Shown: positions 1 through 5,202 of the stretch, one piece after another
Layout of the letters: the number at the start of each line of letters is the position of its first letter
Numbering within the stretch: the stretch's first letter is position 1
NCBI GenBank assembly: GCA_947457715.1
Contig: CANGXK010000119.1
Coordinates: 1-7,608, forward strand
Length of the DNA stretch: 7,608 bases
From: Gemmatimonadota bacterium
GTDB lineage: Bacteria > Gemmatimonadota > Gemmatimonadetes > Gemmatimonadales > Gemmatimonadaceae
Direction: 5' to 3'
Made by a program: the position numbers and the translations under genes
Notes under the pieces: generated by a model
Databases searched by the model: none
Told to the model about the DNA's origin: nothing
What the model saw: the letters and a program-made list of their open reading frames with translations, nothing else

Positions 1-789
1 CTCGAACACCAGCTCCGCCTGTGTCGAGGCACGGATGCCGAGTTTGCGGATCGTGCCATCGATGCGAAAGCCCGGCATGTCGGGGCGCACGATGAAGGCG
101 GTTGGGCGCATGATCATCTCGCCGTTGCGCTCAATCGGTGTTTGCGCAAAGGTGGCGATCATCCCGGCGCGCTGTCCGTTGCCGATCCAATGTTTGCGCC
201 CGTTCAGCAGCCATCCCGTGTTCTCGGCGTTGCGCCGCGCCGTGGTCACGATGTGCTGCGCGTCGGAGCCCGTTTCCGGTTCGGTGAGCGCGTAGGCGGC
301 GAGCAGCTCGCCGCGCGCCAGCGCCGGCAGATAGCGCGCCTTCTGTTCGGCGTTGCCAAAGAGCACGAGCGCCTTGCCGCCGAGCCCGCAGTGCACGCCG
401 ATGAGCACACCGAGCGACGCATCGACCGACGCCACGGCGCCGAACACACGCGCGTAGGCGCTGGCCGAGAGCCCGAGGCCGCCGTACTCCGTGGGCGTCG
501 TGAGGCCGAGGAGTCCGGCCGCGGCGAACGCCTCGATGACGGGCTCCCCGAGCGCCTCGTTCTCGTCCATTTGTCGCGGGTCGATCAGCCCTGAGGCCAC
601 CATCTCGTTCAGCGCCGCGATCAGGCGATGCACCGTGGCTGCTTCATCGGGCCGACGGGCGTCGAGCGTGGCGGGATACGGAAAGAGCAATGACTCCGTG
701 ATGTCCCCGTGAAACAGACCGCGAAGAAACGACGGCTTTGAGCCAGTCGTAGACGCGGGCATGGATGCGGGCGATGGGGACGCGCTCAT
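1..789 (-). CDS. Acyl-CoA dehydrogenase, VLCAD/ACAD9-like (N-terminal part, runs off the left edge)
   Basis: This is an FAD-dependent acyl-CoA dehydrogenase, expected to catalyse the first oxidation step of fatty acid beta-oxidation (acyl-CoA to trans-2-enoyl-CoA). Reading the minus strand from the ATG at 789 gives 263 uninterrupted residues to the window edge. An N-terminal block with FLRGLFHGDITESLLFPYP (about residues 21-39) resembles the start of human VLCAD/ACAD9 rather than short- or medium-chain enzymes. The N-terminal helical domain follows (about 45-165, with TPTEYGGLGLS at 98-108). The middle beta domain then begins with the signature YALTEPETGSDA at 166-177 and LNGRKHWIGNG at 195-205, which form the FAD and substrate site. 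The catalytic glutamate lies in the C-terminal domain outside the window, so activity cannot be confirmed. The start is supported by GGAG 8 nt upstream (801-798). VLCAD-type proteins usually have around 600 residues, so more than half is missing here. Substrate chain length is inferred from family resemblance only. Confidence 0.93.
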   Translation of the reverse strand, partial: MSASPSPASMPASTTGSKPSFLRGLFHGDITESLLFPYPATLDARRPDEAATVHRLIAALNEMVASGLIDPRQMDENEALGEPVIEAFAAAGLLGLTTPTEYGGLGLSASAYARVFGAVASVDASLGVLIGVHCGLGGKALVLFGNAEQKARYLPALARGELLAAYALTEPETGSDAQHIVTTARRNAENTGWLLNGRKHWIGNGQRAGMIATFAQTPIERNGEMIMRPTAFIVRPDMPGFRIDGTIRKLGIRASTQAELVFE

Positions 790-816
790 GGCGGACACTC
801 CGAGAGGAAACGAAAG

Positions 817-845
817 ACGGGGCGCTTCGATGAGAAGCGCCCCGT
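817..845 (-). terminator. Intrinsic terminator hairpin after the Ig-repeat lipoprotein gene
   Basis: A perfect 12-bp stem (817-828 pairing with 834-845, arm ACGGGGCGCTTC) encloses a 5-base loop. On the minus strand it lies 37 bases past the lipoprotein stop codon and is followed by CTTTCGTTTCC, a broken T-rich tract. That polarity fits termination of the minus-strand lipoprotein transcript; the plus-strand side has no T tract. The hairpin ends only 27 bases before the acyl-CoA dehydrogenase start, so it also sits in the path of any read-through into that gene. Confidence 0.82.
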
Positions 846-882
846 GTGAAAACTAGACCGTCGCCGGCGGTCGGGCGACCAT

Positions 883-2589
883 TTACGGCAGGGGCACGAC
901 CGCCGTCGTGATCGTCACCGTTACGTTGCTTACCTTGCCTTCCGGCTGACCGTTGCTGTTGAGCGCGCGCAGCGTGAGGATCGTGCTGCCCACCTTTGAC
1001 GCGCTCACCGACACCTGCGTCGCGTTGCTGTTGGCCGTGCCCGTGGCCACATCAGGCTGGCTGCTCGTGATCGCGACCGAGCGGCTGAACAGCTGATTGC
1101 CATTGGTATCCCGCAGCTCGATCGAGAAGGTCTTGCTGGTCGCGTTGACGGCGACGGAGTAGGCTGTGACCACGATCGTATCGACTGGAATCGGCTGCAC
1201 CGTGACCTGCGCCGTGCTGAAGCGCGTTTCGCTGATCGCAGCGATCGTGACCGTCCCGGGCGCGGTCGTGGACACCAGGCCACTCTGCGACACGAAGGCT
1301 CGGGTGGGATCGCTGCTGGTCCACTCGACAGCGCGGTCGGAGACCGTCGTGCCGGTGGAATCCTCGATGGTGGCGCTGAGCTGCACGGTGGTCCCCTGCA
1401 CCACGCTCGACACGAGCGGGGAGAGGCGAACGGTCGACACCGGAATCTTGCTGATCGTGAACGACACCGTGTCCACGGCGCCTTCGGCGTTCACCGCGAT
1501 GCGCGCGGCGCCAAGTGCCAGACCGGTCACAAGGCCATTGGCCGAGACGGTGGTCGTGGCCGGCGTGACACTGCGCCACGTGATCGCGCGGCCGGCCGGA
1601 ATCGCTCCGCCCGCCGAGTCGGTCAGCGTTACGCCGAACTGGCGGGCGATGCCCAGGCGCAGCGTGGTGGGCTTGGGCGTGATCACGGCCGAAACGATGC
1701 GGGCGTCGACGACTTCCACCGACGCGTTGCACGAGGCCTGCGTATTTTCCACCGGCGACGCAGTAATGCGGGCCGCCCCGGCCCGGCGCGCCGTGACGAG
1801 GCCGGATCCGGTCACGGTGGCAGAGATTTCGTTGTCGCTCGTCCAGGCGATCTGACGGCCCAGCGATGAGATCGCGTTGTTGGCCGTGTCGCGCAGCGTG
1901 ATCGCGGGCTGCACGTTCTGCGAGACCGTGAGCTTCGACGTGGCCGGCGCCAGCGAGCAGCTGCCGATCGGGATTTCCGTCACGGTAACCGTGGCGCTGC
2001 CCGACGTCTGGTCGGCTTCGGCACTGATCACGACTGTGCCCGGCGTGAGCGCGGTCAGCAGGCCGTTCTGATCGACGGACACGATCGACGAGTTACTGCT
2101 CCCCCATCGGAAGGTGCGGCCGGTGATGAGGGTGTTCTGGTTGTTGCGCGCGGTGGCGGTGAGCTGACGCGTGTTCGTGCGTCGCAGCGTGAGCGTGGAC
2201 GGCGTGATGGTCACGTTGGCCGCCGTTTCCGGTGTCACCGTGACCTGCACCGACGCGCTCTTGCCGTCGGCCACGGCCGACACGGACGCTCCCCCGACGC
2301 CCACGGCGATTACGCTGCCTTCCGTGGTCACGGTCGCCACCGCGGTGTTGCTCGACGAATACGAGATTTTCTTGTTGCGGATCGAATTGCCGTCGCAATC
2401 GAAGGCGGTACCGACGATGGACGACGCGCTGTTCACCGGCAGCGCCAGCGTCGCCGGCGCCACCGAAATCGTACAGGCGTCCGCGGTGGTCTTCAGATCG
2501 AGGCAACCCGCCAGCCCGATCAGGGCCAGCGAGGCAGCGGTCATGCGTCGCGTCGCGCGGATGTTCGCAATGGGGGCAGAGACCCGCAT
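883..2589 (-). CDS. Lipoprotein with six BIG2-like Ig repeats (surface or periplasmic)
   Basis: This is a predicted exported lipoprotein of 568 residues, function unknown. The chosen start (ATG at 2589) gives a compact lipoprotein signal: a basic n-region (RATRR), a hydrophobic stretch (MTAASLALIG) and lipobox LAGC, with the lipidated cysteine at residue 29. AGGA lies 9 nt upstream of this ATG. An in-frame start at 2676 or 2625 would add an atypical leader. The mature chain is almost entirely six tandem Ig-like beta domains of about 82-96 residues: roughly 37-120, 124-205, 206-295, 297-381, 382-466 and 467-562. Each has the BIG2 pattern of TxTL...QLTAT, a W-S-S/T-S-N/D strand, V(S)xNGLVTA, and G-x-A/V-x-I-x-A. 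Cysteine pairs C39/C65 and C211/C287 could form disulfides, consistent with export. BIG2 domains are known from adhesins and many envelope proteins. No catalytic, membrane-anchor or sorting domain is seen beyond the lipid anchor. It is monocistronic by appearance, with a terminator downstream. Confidence 0.88.
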   Translation of the reverse strand: MRVSAPIANIRATRRMTAASLALIGLAGCLDLKTTADACTISVAPATLALPVNSASSIVGTAFDCDGNSIRNKKISYSSSNTAVATVTTEGSVIAVGVGGASVSAVADGKSASVQVTVTPETAANVTITPSTLTLRRTNTRQLTATARNNQNTLITGRTFRWGSSNSSIVSVDQNGLLTALTPGTVVISAEADQTSGSATVTVTEIPIGSCSLAPATSKLTVSQNVQPAITLRDTANNAISSLGRQIAWTSDNEISATVTGSGLVTARRAGAARITASPVENTQASCNASVEVVDARIVSAVITPKPTTLRLGIARQFGVTLTDSAGGAIPAGRAITWRSVTPATTTVSANGLVTGLALGAARIAVNAEGAVDTVSFTISKIPVSTVRLSPLVSSVVQGTTVQLSATIEDSTGTTVSDRAVEWTSSDPTRAFVSQSGLVSTTAPGTVTIAAISETRFSTAQVTVQPIPVDTIVVTAYSVAVNATSKTFSIELRDTNGNQLFSRSVAITSSQPDVATGTANSNATQVSVSASKVGSTILTLRALNSNGQPEGKVSNVTVTITTAVVPLP

Positions 2590-2598
2590 GCAGGTCCG

Positions 2599-2602
2599 TC
2601 CT
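2599..2602 (-). promoter_or_regulatory. Ribosome binding site deciding the lipoprotein start
   Basis: On the minus strand AGGA is placed 9 nt before the ATG at 2589. It favours this start, which gives a normal lipoprotein signal peptide. A competing GGGAG lies 10 nt before the in-frame ATG at 2625, so the choice rests mainly on signal peptide shape. Confidence 0.5.
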
Positions 2603-2733
2603 GTCAATAAAAGTGAATGAGCCATCCGGAACGGTCTCCCGCATGGCGACGTCCAATGAGGACGCGCGGTCGTCACCCGACGTAACCGTCACCCCGTCGC
2701 GTTCTGTGGACAACCTGACCGATCATTCACGTG

Positions 2734-2760
2734 GCAGCGAGCGGTATCGACCGCTACTGC
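2734..2760. repeat. Small inverted repeat (hairpin) in the divergent region
   Basis: AGCGGT (2740-2745) pairs with ACCGCT (2750-2755) around the loop ATCG. The stem is prolonged by GCAG (2734-2737) pairing with CTGC (2757-2760) across a small asymmetric internal loop. There is no T tract on either side, so it is not a standard terminator. It could be an operator-like dyad or have no role. Confidence 0.4.
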
Positions 2761-2800
2761 AAGAGTGTGGCCGCGTTGGCGACCGCCTGCGTCACCCCCT

Positions 2801-2829
2801 CCGGGGGGACACCGGTCCACCGGGGGGAC
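2801..2829. repeat. Direct repeat CCGGGGGGAC, two copies 19 bp apart
   Basis: CCGGGGGGAC occurs at 2801-2810 and again at 2820-2829, starting 19 bp apart. The intervening ACCGGTCCA contains the palindrome ACCGGT. Paired sites at nearly two helical turns can be protein-binding sites, but G-runs arise easily in this base composition. Confidence 0.35.
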
Positions 2830-2902
2830 CGCGCGCCGCCGCAGATCAGGTGACGACTCTATAGCGAGACGATTGGGCGCGCGTGCAACTTACCCGGCGC
2901 AC

Positions 2903-4486
2903 ATGACGACATCGGTTGACTCTGCCATCAAGCCCCGCGTAGCCCCTCCTGGCTCGTGGACGTCCGCGACGAGTTGGCTCCTCGTCGCCGCGCTCCTGCG
3001 GGCCGGCCTCTCGGGGTTGGTGCCACTGCTGCCCGACGAGACCTACTACTGGGACTGGTCGCGGCAGCTCGAGGCCGGCTACTTCGATCATCCACCCGGC
3101 ATCGCCTTGCTGATCGCCGGCGCAACCGCGCTCTTTGGCGACACGCACTTGGGGGTGCGTGCCGGTCCGGCGATCGCCGCGCTGCTGATGCATGTGGCTG
3201 CCGTCATTTGCGCCTGGCAGCTCGGGGGCCGCGGCGAGAACGGCCTGCGCGCCGCGACGCGTGCCGCGATGCTCGTGGCGCTGATGCCGATTGCCACGCT
3301 CGGGCTCGTGCTCGCGACACCCGACGCGGTGCTCTTTGCCAGCGCGATGTTCGCGCTGCTCGGCGTGGAGCGGGCCCTGGCGTCGCCGATCCGTTCATGG
3401 CGCAGTCTGGGGTGGTGGACGGTCGCCGGCCTCGGACTTGGCGCTGCCTTTGTGGCCAAGTACACCGCCGTGCTACTGCCAATGGGCCTGGTGATGGCGT
3501 GCCTCGTGCACCCCGCGCTGCGCAAGCGGTTCGCCGAGCCGGGCCCGTGGATCGCGTCGGTCGTGGCGCTGGGGATGTTCGCGCCAGTGGTCGCCTGGAA
3601 TGCGTTCAACAACTGGGTGTCGTTCCGGTTTCAGCTCGGGCACGGATTCAGCCCGAGCGCGCGCGGCAATCCGTTGTCGCGCGAGCTCGAAATGCTCGGT
3701 GGGCAGATCGGCCTCGCCTCGCCGATCCTGTTTCTGCTGATGGCCGCGGTGGTGTGGCTCGCGATGCGTGACGGCTGGCGCATGCGGCGCGACCTCGCCC
3801 CGACCGATGTCATGACCCGCCGCTTTGCGCTGGCGGTCATCTCGGTGGCACCCCTCGCCTTTTTTGCCGTGAGTGCGTGGCGGCGATCGGTGGAGGCGAA
3901 CTGGCCCGCCATGATTTATCCGGGCGCGATGATGCTGCTGGCCACGAGCGACAAGCCGTGGACGTATGGCCGCTGGTGGCACCGTGGACGGGCGCTCGCC
4001 ATGGTGCTGATCGCGATCGTGGTATGGCAGGCCGCGACGCCGATCCTGCCGATTCCGCCGCGCAAGGATCCGATCGCCCGCGCCCATGGTTGGGCGACGC
4101 TCGCCGCCGCCGTGGAGGACAGCCGGCAGGACGCGTTTCTCGAGGGCACGGTCGACCGCTGGGTGGCCGCCGATCGCTATCAAGACGCCTCGGAACTGGC
4201 GTTTCACCTTCCCGATCAGCCCAGGGTCTTCGCGCTCAACCTCGGTGGCCGCACGAACCAGTACGACCTCTGGCCCAACGCGTACGACCAGATCCGCCCC
4301 GGCGACGGCCTGGTCGCCGTGTTCGACGCCGATGCCAGAGGCGATTCGCTCGCCGGTGTGGTCGGCTCATGGTTCTCGGCATCCCGGCAAGTCGTCACCG
4401 TTCCGCTGCGTCGTGGCGACGGCATCGTGACCGCGCGTCGCGTCTGGATGTATCGGATCGCGCGCGACGTCCCGAGGCGTCCATGA
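2903..4486 (+). CDS. ArnT/PMT-like membrane glycosyltransferase (GT39/GT83 type)
   Basis: This is a 527-residue polytopic inner-membrane protein expected to transfer a sugar from a polyprenyl-phosphate donor to an acceptor on the periplasmic face. Acceptor and sugar cannot be told from sequence. Hallmarks in order: a first membrane helix (about 22-43) leading to the catalytic acidic motif PDETYYWDW (44-52, D45/E46); GYFDHPPG (59-66) in the first large periplasmic loop; LATPDAVLF (137-145); AKYTA (185-189); and VEANWPAMIYP (330-340). Hydrophobic segments recur at about 66-78, 86-106, 121-137, 140-154, 172-202, 216-232, 270-287, 307-325, 337-347 and 363-383. A soluble C-terminal part (about 385-527) carries YQDASELAFHLP (426-437) and LGGRTNQYDLWP (447-458), typical of bacterial members of this superfamily. 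The start at 2903 is preferred because the upstream in-frame extension from 2765 is Arg/Pro-rich and membrane-atypical, although no clear Shine-Dalgarno precedes 2903. The stop overlaps the crcB start. Confidence 0.87.
   Translation: MTTSVDSAIKPRVAPPGSWTSATSWLLVAALLRAGLSGLVPLLPDETYYWDWSRQLEAGYFDHPPGIALLIAGATALFGDTHLGVRAGPAIAALLMHVAAVICAWQLGGRGENGLRAATRAAMLVALMPIATLGLVLATPDAVLFASAMFALLGVERALASPIRSWRSLGWWTVAGLGLGAAFVAKYTAVLLPMGLVMACLVHPALRKRFAEPGPWIASVVALGMFAPVVAWNAFNNWVSFRFQLGHGFSPSARGNPLSRELEMLGGQIGLASPILFLLMAAVVWLAMRDGWRMRRDLAPTDVMTRRFALAVISVAPLAFFAVSAWRRSVEANWPAMIYPGAMMLLATSDKPWTYGRWWHRGRALAMVLIAIVVWQAATPILPIPPRKDPIARAHGWATLAAAVEDSRQDAFLEGTVDRWVAADRYQDASELAFHLPDQPRVFALNLGGRTNQYDLWPNAYDQIRPGDGLVAVFDADARGDSLAGVVGSWFSASRQVVTVPLRRGDGIVTARRVWMYRIARDVPRRP
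4474..4477 (+). promoter_or_regulatory. Shine-Dalgarno of crcB inside the glycosyltransferase 3' end
   Basis: GAGG sits 5 nt before the crcB ATG at 4483, within the last codons of the glycosyltransferase. Together with the ATGA overlap it supports both the crcB start and translational coupling. Confidence 0.6.
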
Positions 4487-4872
4487 AATCGGCGCTGAGT
4501 CTGCCGATGCTGCTCGCGGTCGCCGGTGGCGGAGCGATCGGTTCGGTGGCGCGGTACGTCATCGGTGTGGTACTGCCGCGCTCGAGCGGCGCCTTTCCGC
4601 TCTCCACGCTGCTGATCAACGTGGCCGGCAGCTTTCTGATCGGCCTGTTCGCGCGCCTGTTCGACGCGCCCGATGACCATCAGGTCCTGCGGGTCGCACT
4701 GACCGTGGGCATCTGCGGCGGCTTCACGACCTTCTCCACGTTCAGCGCCGAAACGGTCGCGTTGTTGCAGCAGGGCAGAGCGGGGCGCGCCGCGCTGTAT
4801 GTGACGGTGAGCCTCGTGGCGGGCGTGGTGGCCACGTTCGCCGGGCTCATGGTTGGCCGCGCCACGCGATAG
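4483..4872 (+). CDS. crcB: Fluoride ion channel CrcB (Fluc)
   Basis: This is a small inner-membrane channel of 129 residues, the usual single-domain Fluc length. It works as an antiparallel homodimer that lets fluoride leave the cytoplasm. Visible signatures are GGAIGSVARY (residues 16-25), TLLINVAGSFLIGL (42-55) with the conserved pore Asn46, and GICGGFTTFSTFSAE (76-90) carrying the TTFSTFS break and the two pore-lining phenylalanines F84 and F87 (by alignment with Bpe Fluc F82/F85). Four hydrophobic segments are seen, at about 8-31, 42-60, 68-97 and 104-126. The start codon shares ATGA with the glycosyltransferase stop, a 4-bp overlap. The gene is therefore probably expressed by coupling to its neighbour. 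I saw no fluoride riboswitch-like sequence upstream. The stop TAG lies inside a 10-bp tandem repeat. No key residue is missing, so a functional channel is likely. Confidence 0.95.
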   Translation: MKSALSLPMLLAVAGGGAIGSVARYVIGVVLPRSSGAFPLSTLLINVAGSFLIGLFARLFDAPDDHQVLRVALTVGICGGFTTFSTFSAETVALLQQGRAGRAALYVTVSLVAGVVATFAGLMVGRATR

Positions 4873-4898
4873 CACGCGATCGCACGCGATCGCACGCG
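4861..4898. repeat. 10-bp tandem repeat spanning the crcB stop codon
   Basis: About 3.8 copies of a 10-base unit run from the last codons of crcB into the intergenic region: GCCACGCGAT, AGCACGCGAT, CGCACGCGAT and CGCACGCG. The junctions create the palindrome GCGATCGC at 4876-4883 and 4886-4893, the same octamer known as HIP1 in cyanobacteria. The TAG stop (4870-4872) exists only because unit 2 begins with A where units 3 and 4 begin with C. Confidence 0.8.
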
Positions 4899-4916
4899 TG
4901 GTGGCTGCATGTTGGG

Positions 4917-5122
4917 GGATATGAACGGAAACAGGCGACTCCTGCTTGAACGGATAGGAACGGATATCAATGGAAACCATGGATTCGCTCATCCTGATTT
5001 CCAAGCAGTGACGCGCGACGCGAGCGATGTGACGTGGATACGCAGCAGGTAAGATCTGCTGCTATCCGTTGGTATCAGCTCGCATCCGTTCCGGCAGGAG
5101 TCGCCTGTTTCCGTTCCTATCC
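4917..5122. repeat. Interrupted inverted repeat element (MITE/REP-like, unidentified)
   Basis: A perfect 23-bp core at 4923-4945 (starts GAACGGAAACAGG, ends GACTCCTGC) recurs in inverted orientation at 5094-5116. Outside the core both arms carry GGATA (4917-4921 and complement of 5118-5122) after one mismatch. Inside, similarity continues imperfectly for about 35 more bases (GAACGGAT and then scattered matches). The arms are thus about 60 bp each around a spacer of roughly 80-90 bp. No coding sequence or transposase is inside. It may be a non-autonomous mobile or dispersed intergenic repeat, a protein-binding array, or a structured RNA. Identity is unknown. Confidence 0.7.
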
Positions 5123-5151
5123 GTTCCCGTACCTTTCCGATCGTATCCGTT
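4924..5151. repeat. Array of degenerate AACGGATA octamers in opposing orientation
   Basis: On the plus strand, AACGGAWA-type octamers start at 4924, 4949, 4959 and 4969 (the last is AATGGAAA). On the minus strand the same unit, seen as TATCCGTT or close variants, begins at 5063, 5083, 5108, 5118 and 5144. Spacings are 25, 10 and 10 on the left and 20, 25, 10 and 26 on the right, near multiples of 5 and 10 bp. The units make up most of the two palindrome arms and extend one copy beyond the right arm. Confidence 0.65.
5036..5067. repeat. Compact hairpin at the inner edge of the right repeat arm
   Basis: GCAGCAG (5042-5048) pairs with CTGCTGC (5056-5062) around a 7-base loop. GGATA (5036-5040) pairs with TATCC (5063-5067) after a single bulged C at 5041, giving 12 bp in all. 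The TATCC arm is also part of an octamer unit of the larger repeat. There is no T tract beyond it, so a classic terminator is unlikely. Confidence 0.6.
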
Positions 5152-5202
5152 CATCTTTTCGCGCTCCATTCGACGTATACACGCCAACGCAGAACCGCTC
5201 AC

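Larger units (their letters stand above)
2590..2902. other. Divergent intergenic region between the lipoprotein and glycosyltransferase genes
   Basis: These 313 bases separate two divergently transcribed genes and should hold both promoters. I see no convincing -35/-10 pair on either strand. A TATAGC at 2860-2865 lies about 38 bases before the glycosyltransferase ATG but has no matching -35 box. Two small structures are visible: a hairpin at 2734-2760 and two copies of CCGGGGGGAC at 2801-2810 and 2820-2829. Short reading frames crossing this region have no recognisable content and look like chance. Confidence 0.6.
4873..5202. other. Intergenic region between crcB and the M20 dipeptidase
   Basis: This 330-base stretch contains the end of the 10-bp tandem repeat, then a large imperfect interrupted palindrome (4917-5122 with related motifs to 5151), and last about 50 bases leading to the dipeptidase ATG. 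A TATACA at 5176-5181 could be a -10 element but no -35 partner is evident. Reading frames through it on both strands appear to be chance extensions. No terminator with a T tract is seen after crcB; the palindrome itself could fold in RNA. Confidence 0.65.

Noticed and set aside
1166..1855. 229-codon plus-strand frame antisense to the Ig-repeat lipoprotein
   Set aside because: It mirrors the Thr/Val-rich repeats of the real gene and has no domain of its own.
2602..2607. TTGACA on the minus strand as a -35 box
   Set aside because: It sits 12 bases before the chosen lipoprotein ATG, overlaps the ribosome binding site, and no -10 follows at the right distance.
2860..2865. TATAGC as a -10 box for the glycosyltransferase
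   Set aside because: No -35-like hexamer lies 16-18 bases upstream, so it is not strong enough to list as a promoter.
2765..2902. Upstream start for the glycosyltransferase adding 46 residues
   Set aside because: The added residues are Arg/Pro-rich and precede a normal start-to-first-helix layout at 2903; no family member feature is gained.
3877..4482. Long upstream extension of the crcB frame within the glycosyltransferase gene
   Set aside because: The extension is an out-of-frame Arg-rich shadow; CrcB proteins are about 120-130 residues, and the ATG at 4483 with GAGG upstream gives 129.
4216..5004. 262-codon minus-strand frame antisense to crcB and the glycosyltransferase end
   Set aside because: Arg/His/Ala-rich translation with no family resemblance; the plus strand carries two well-supported genes there.
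4917..5151. CRISPR array
   Set aside because: Repeats are short, degenerate, present in both orientations and without uniform unique spacers; no cas gene is nearby.
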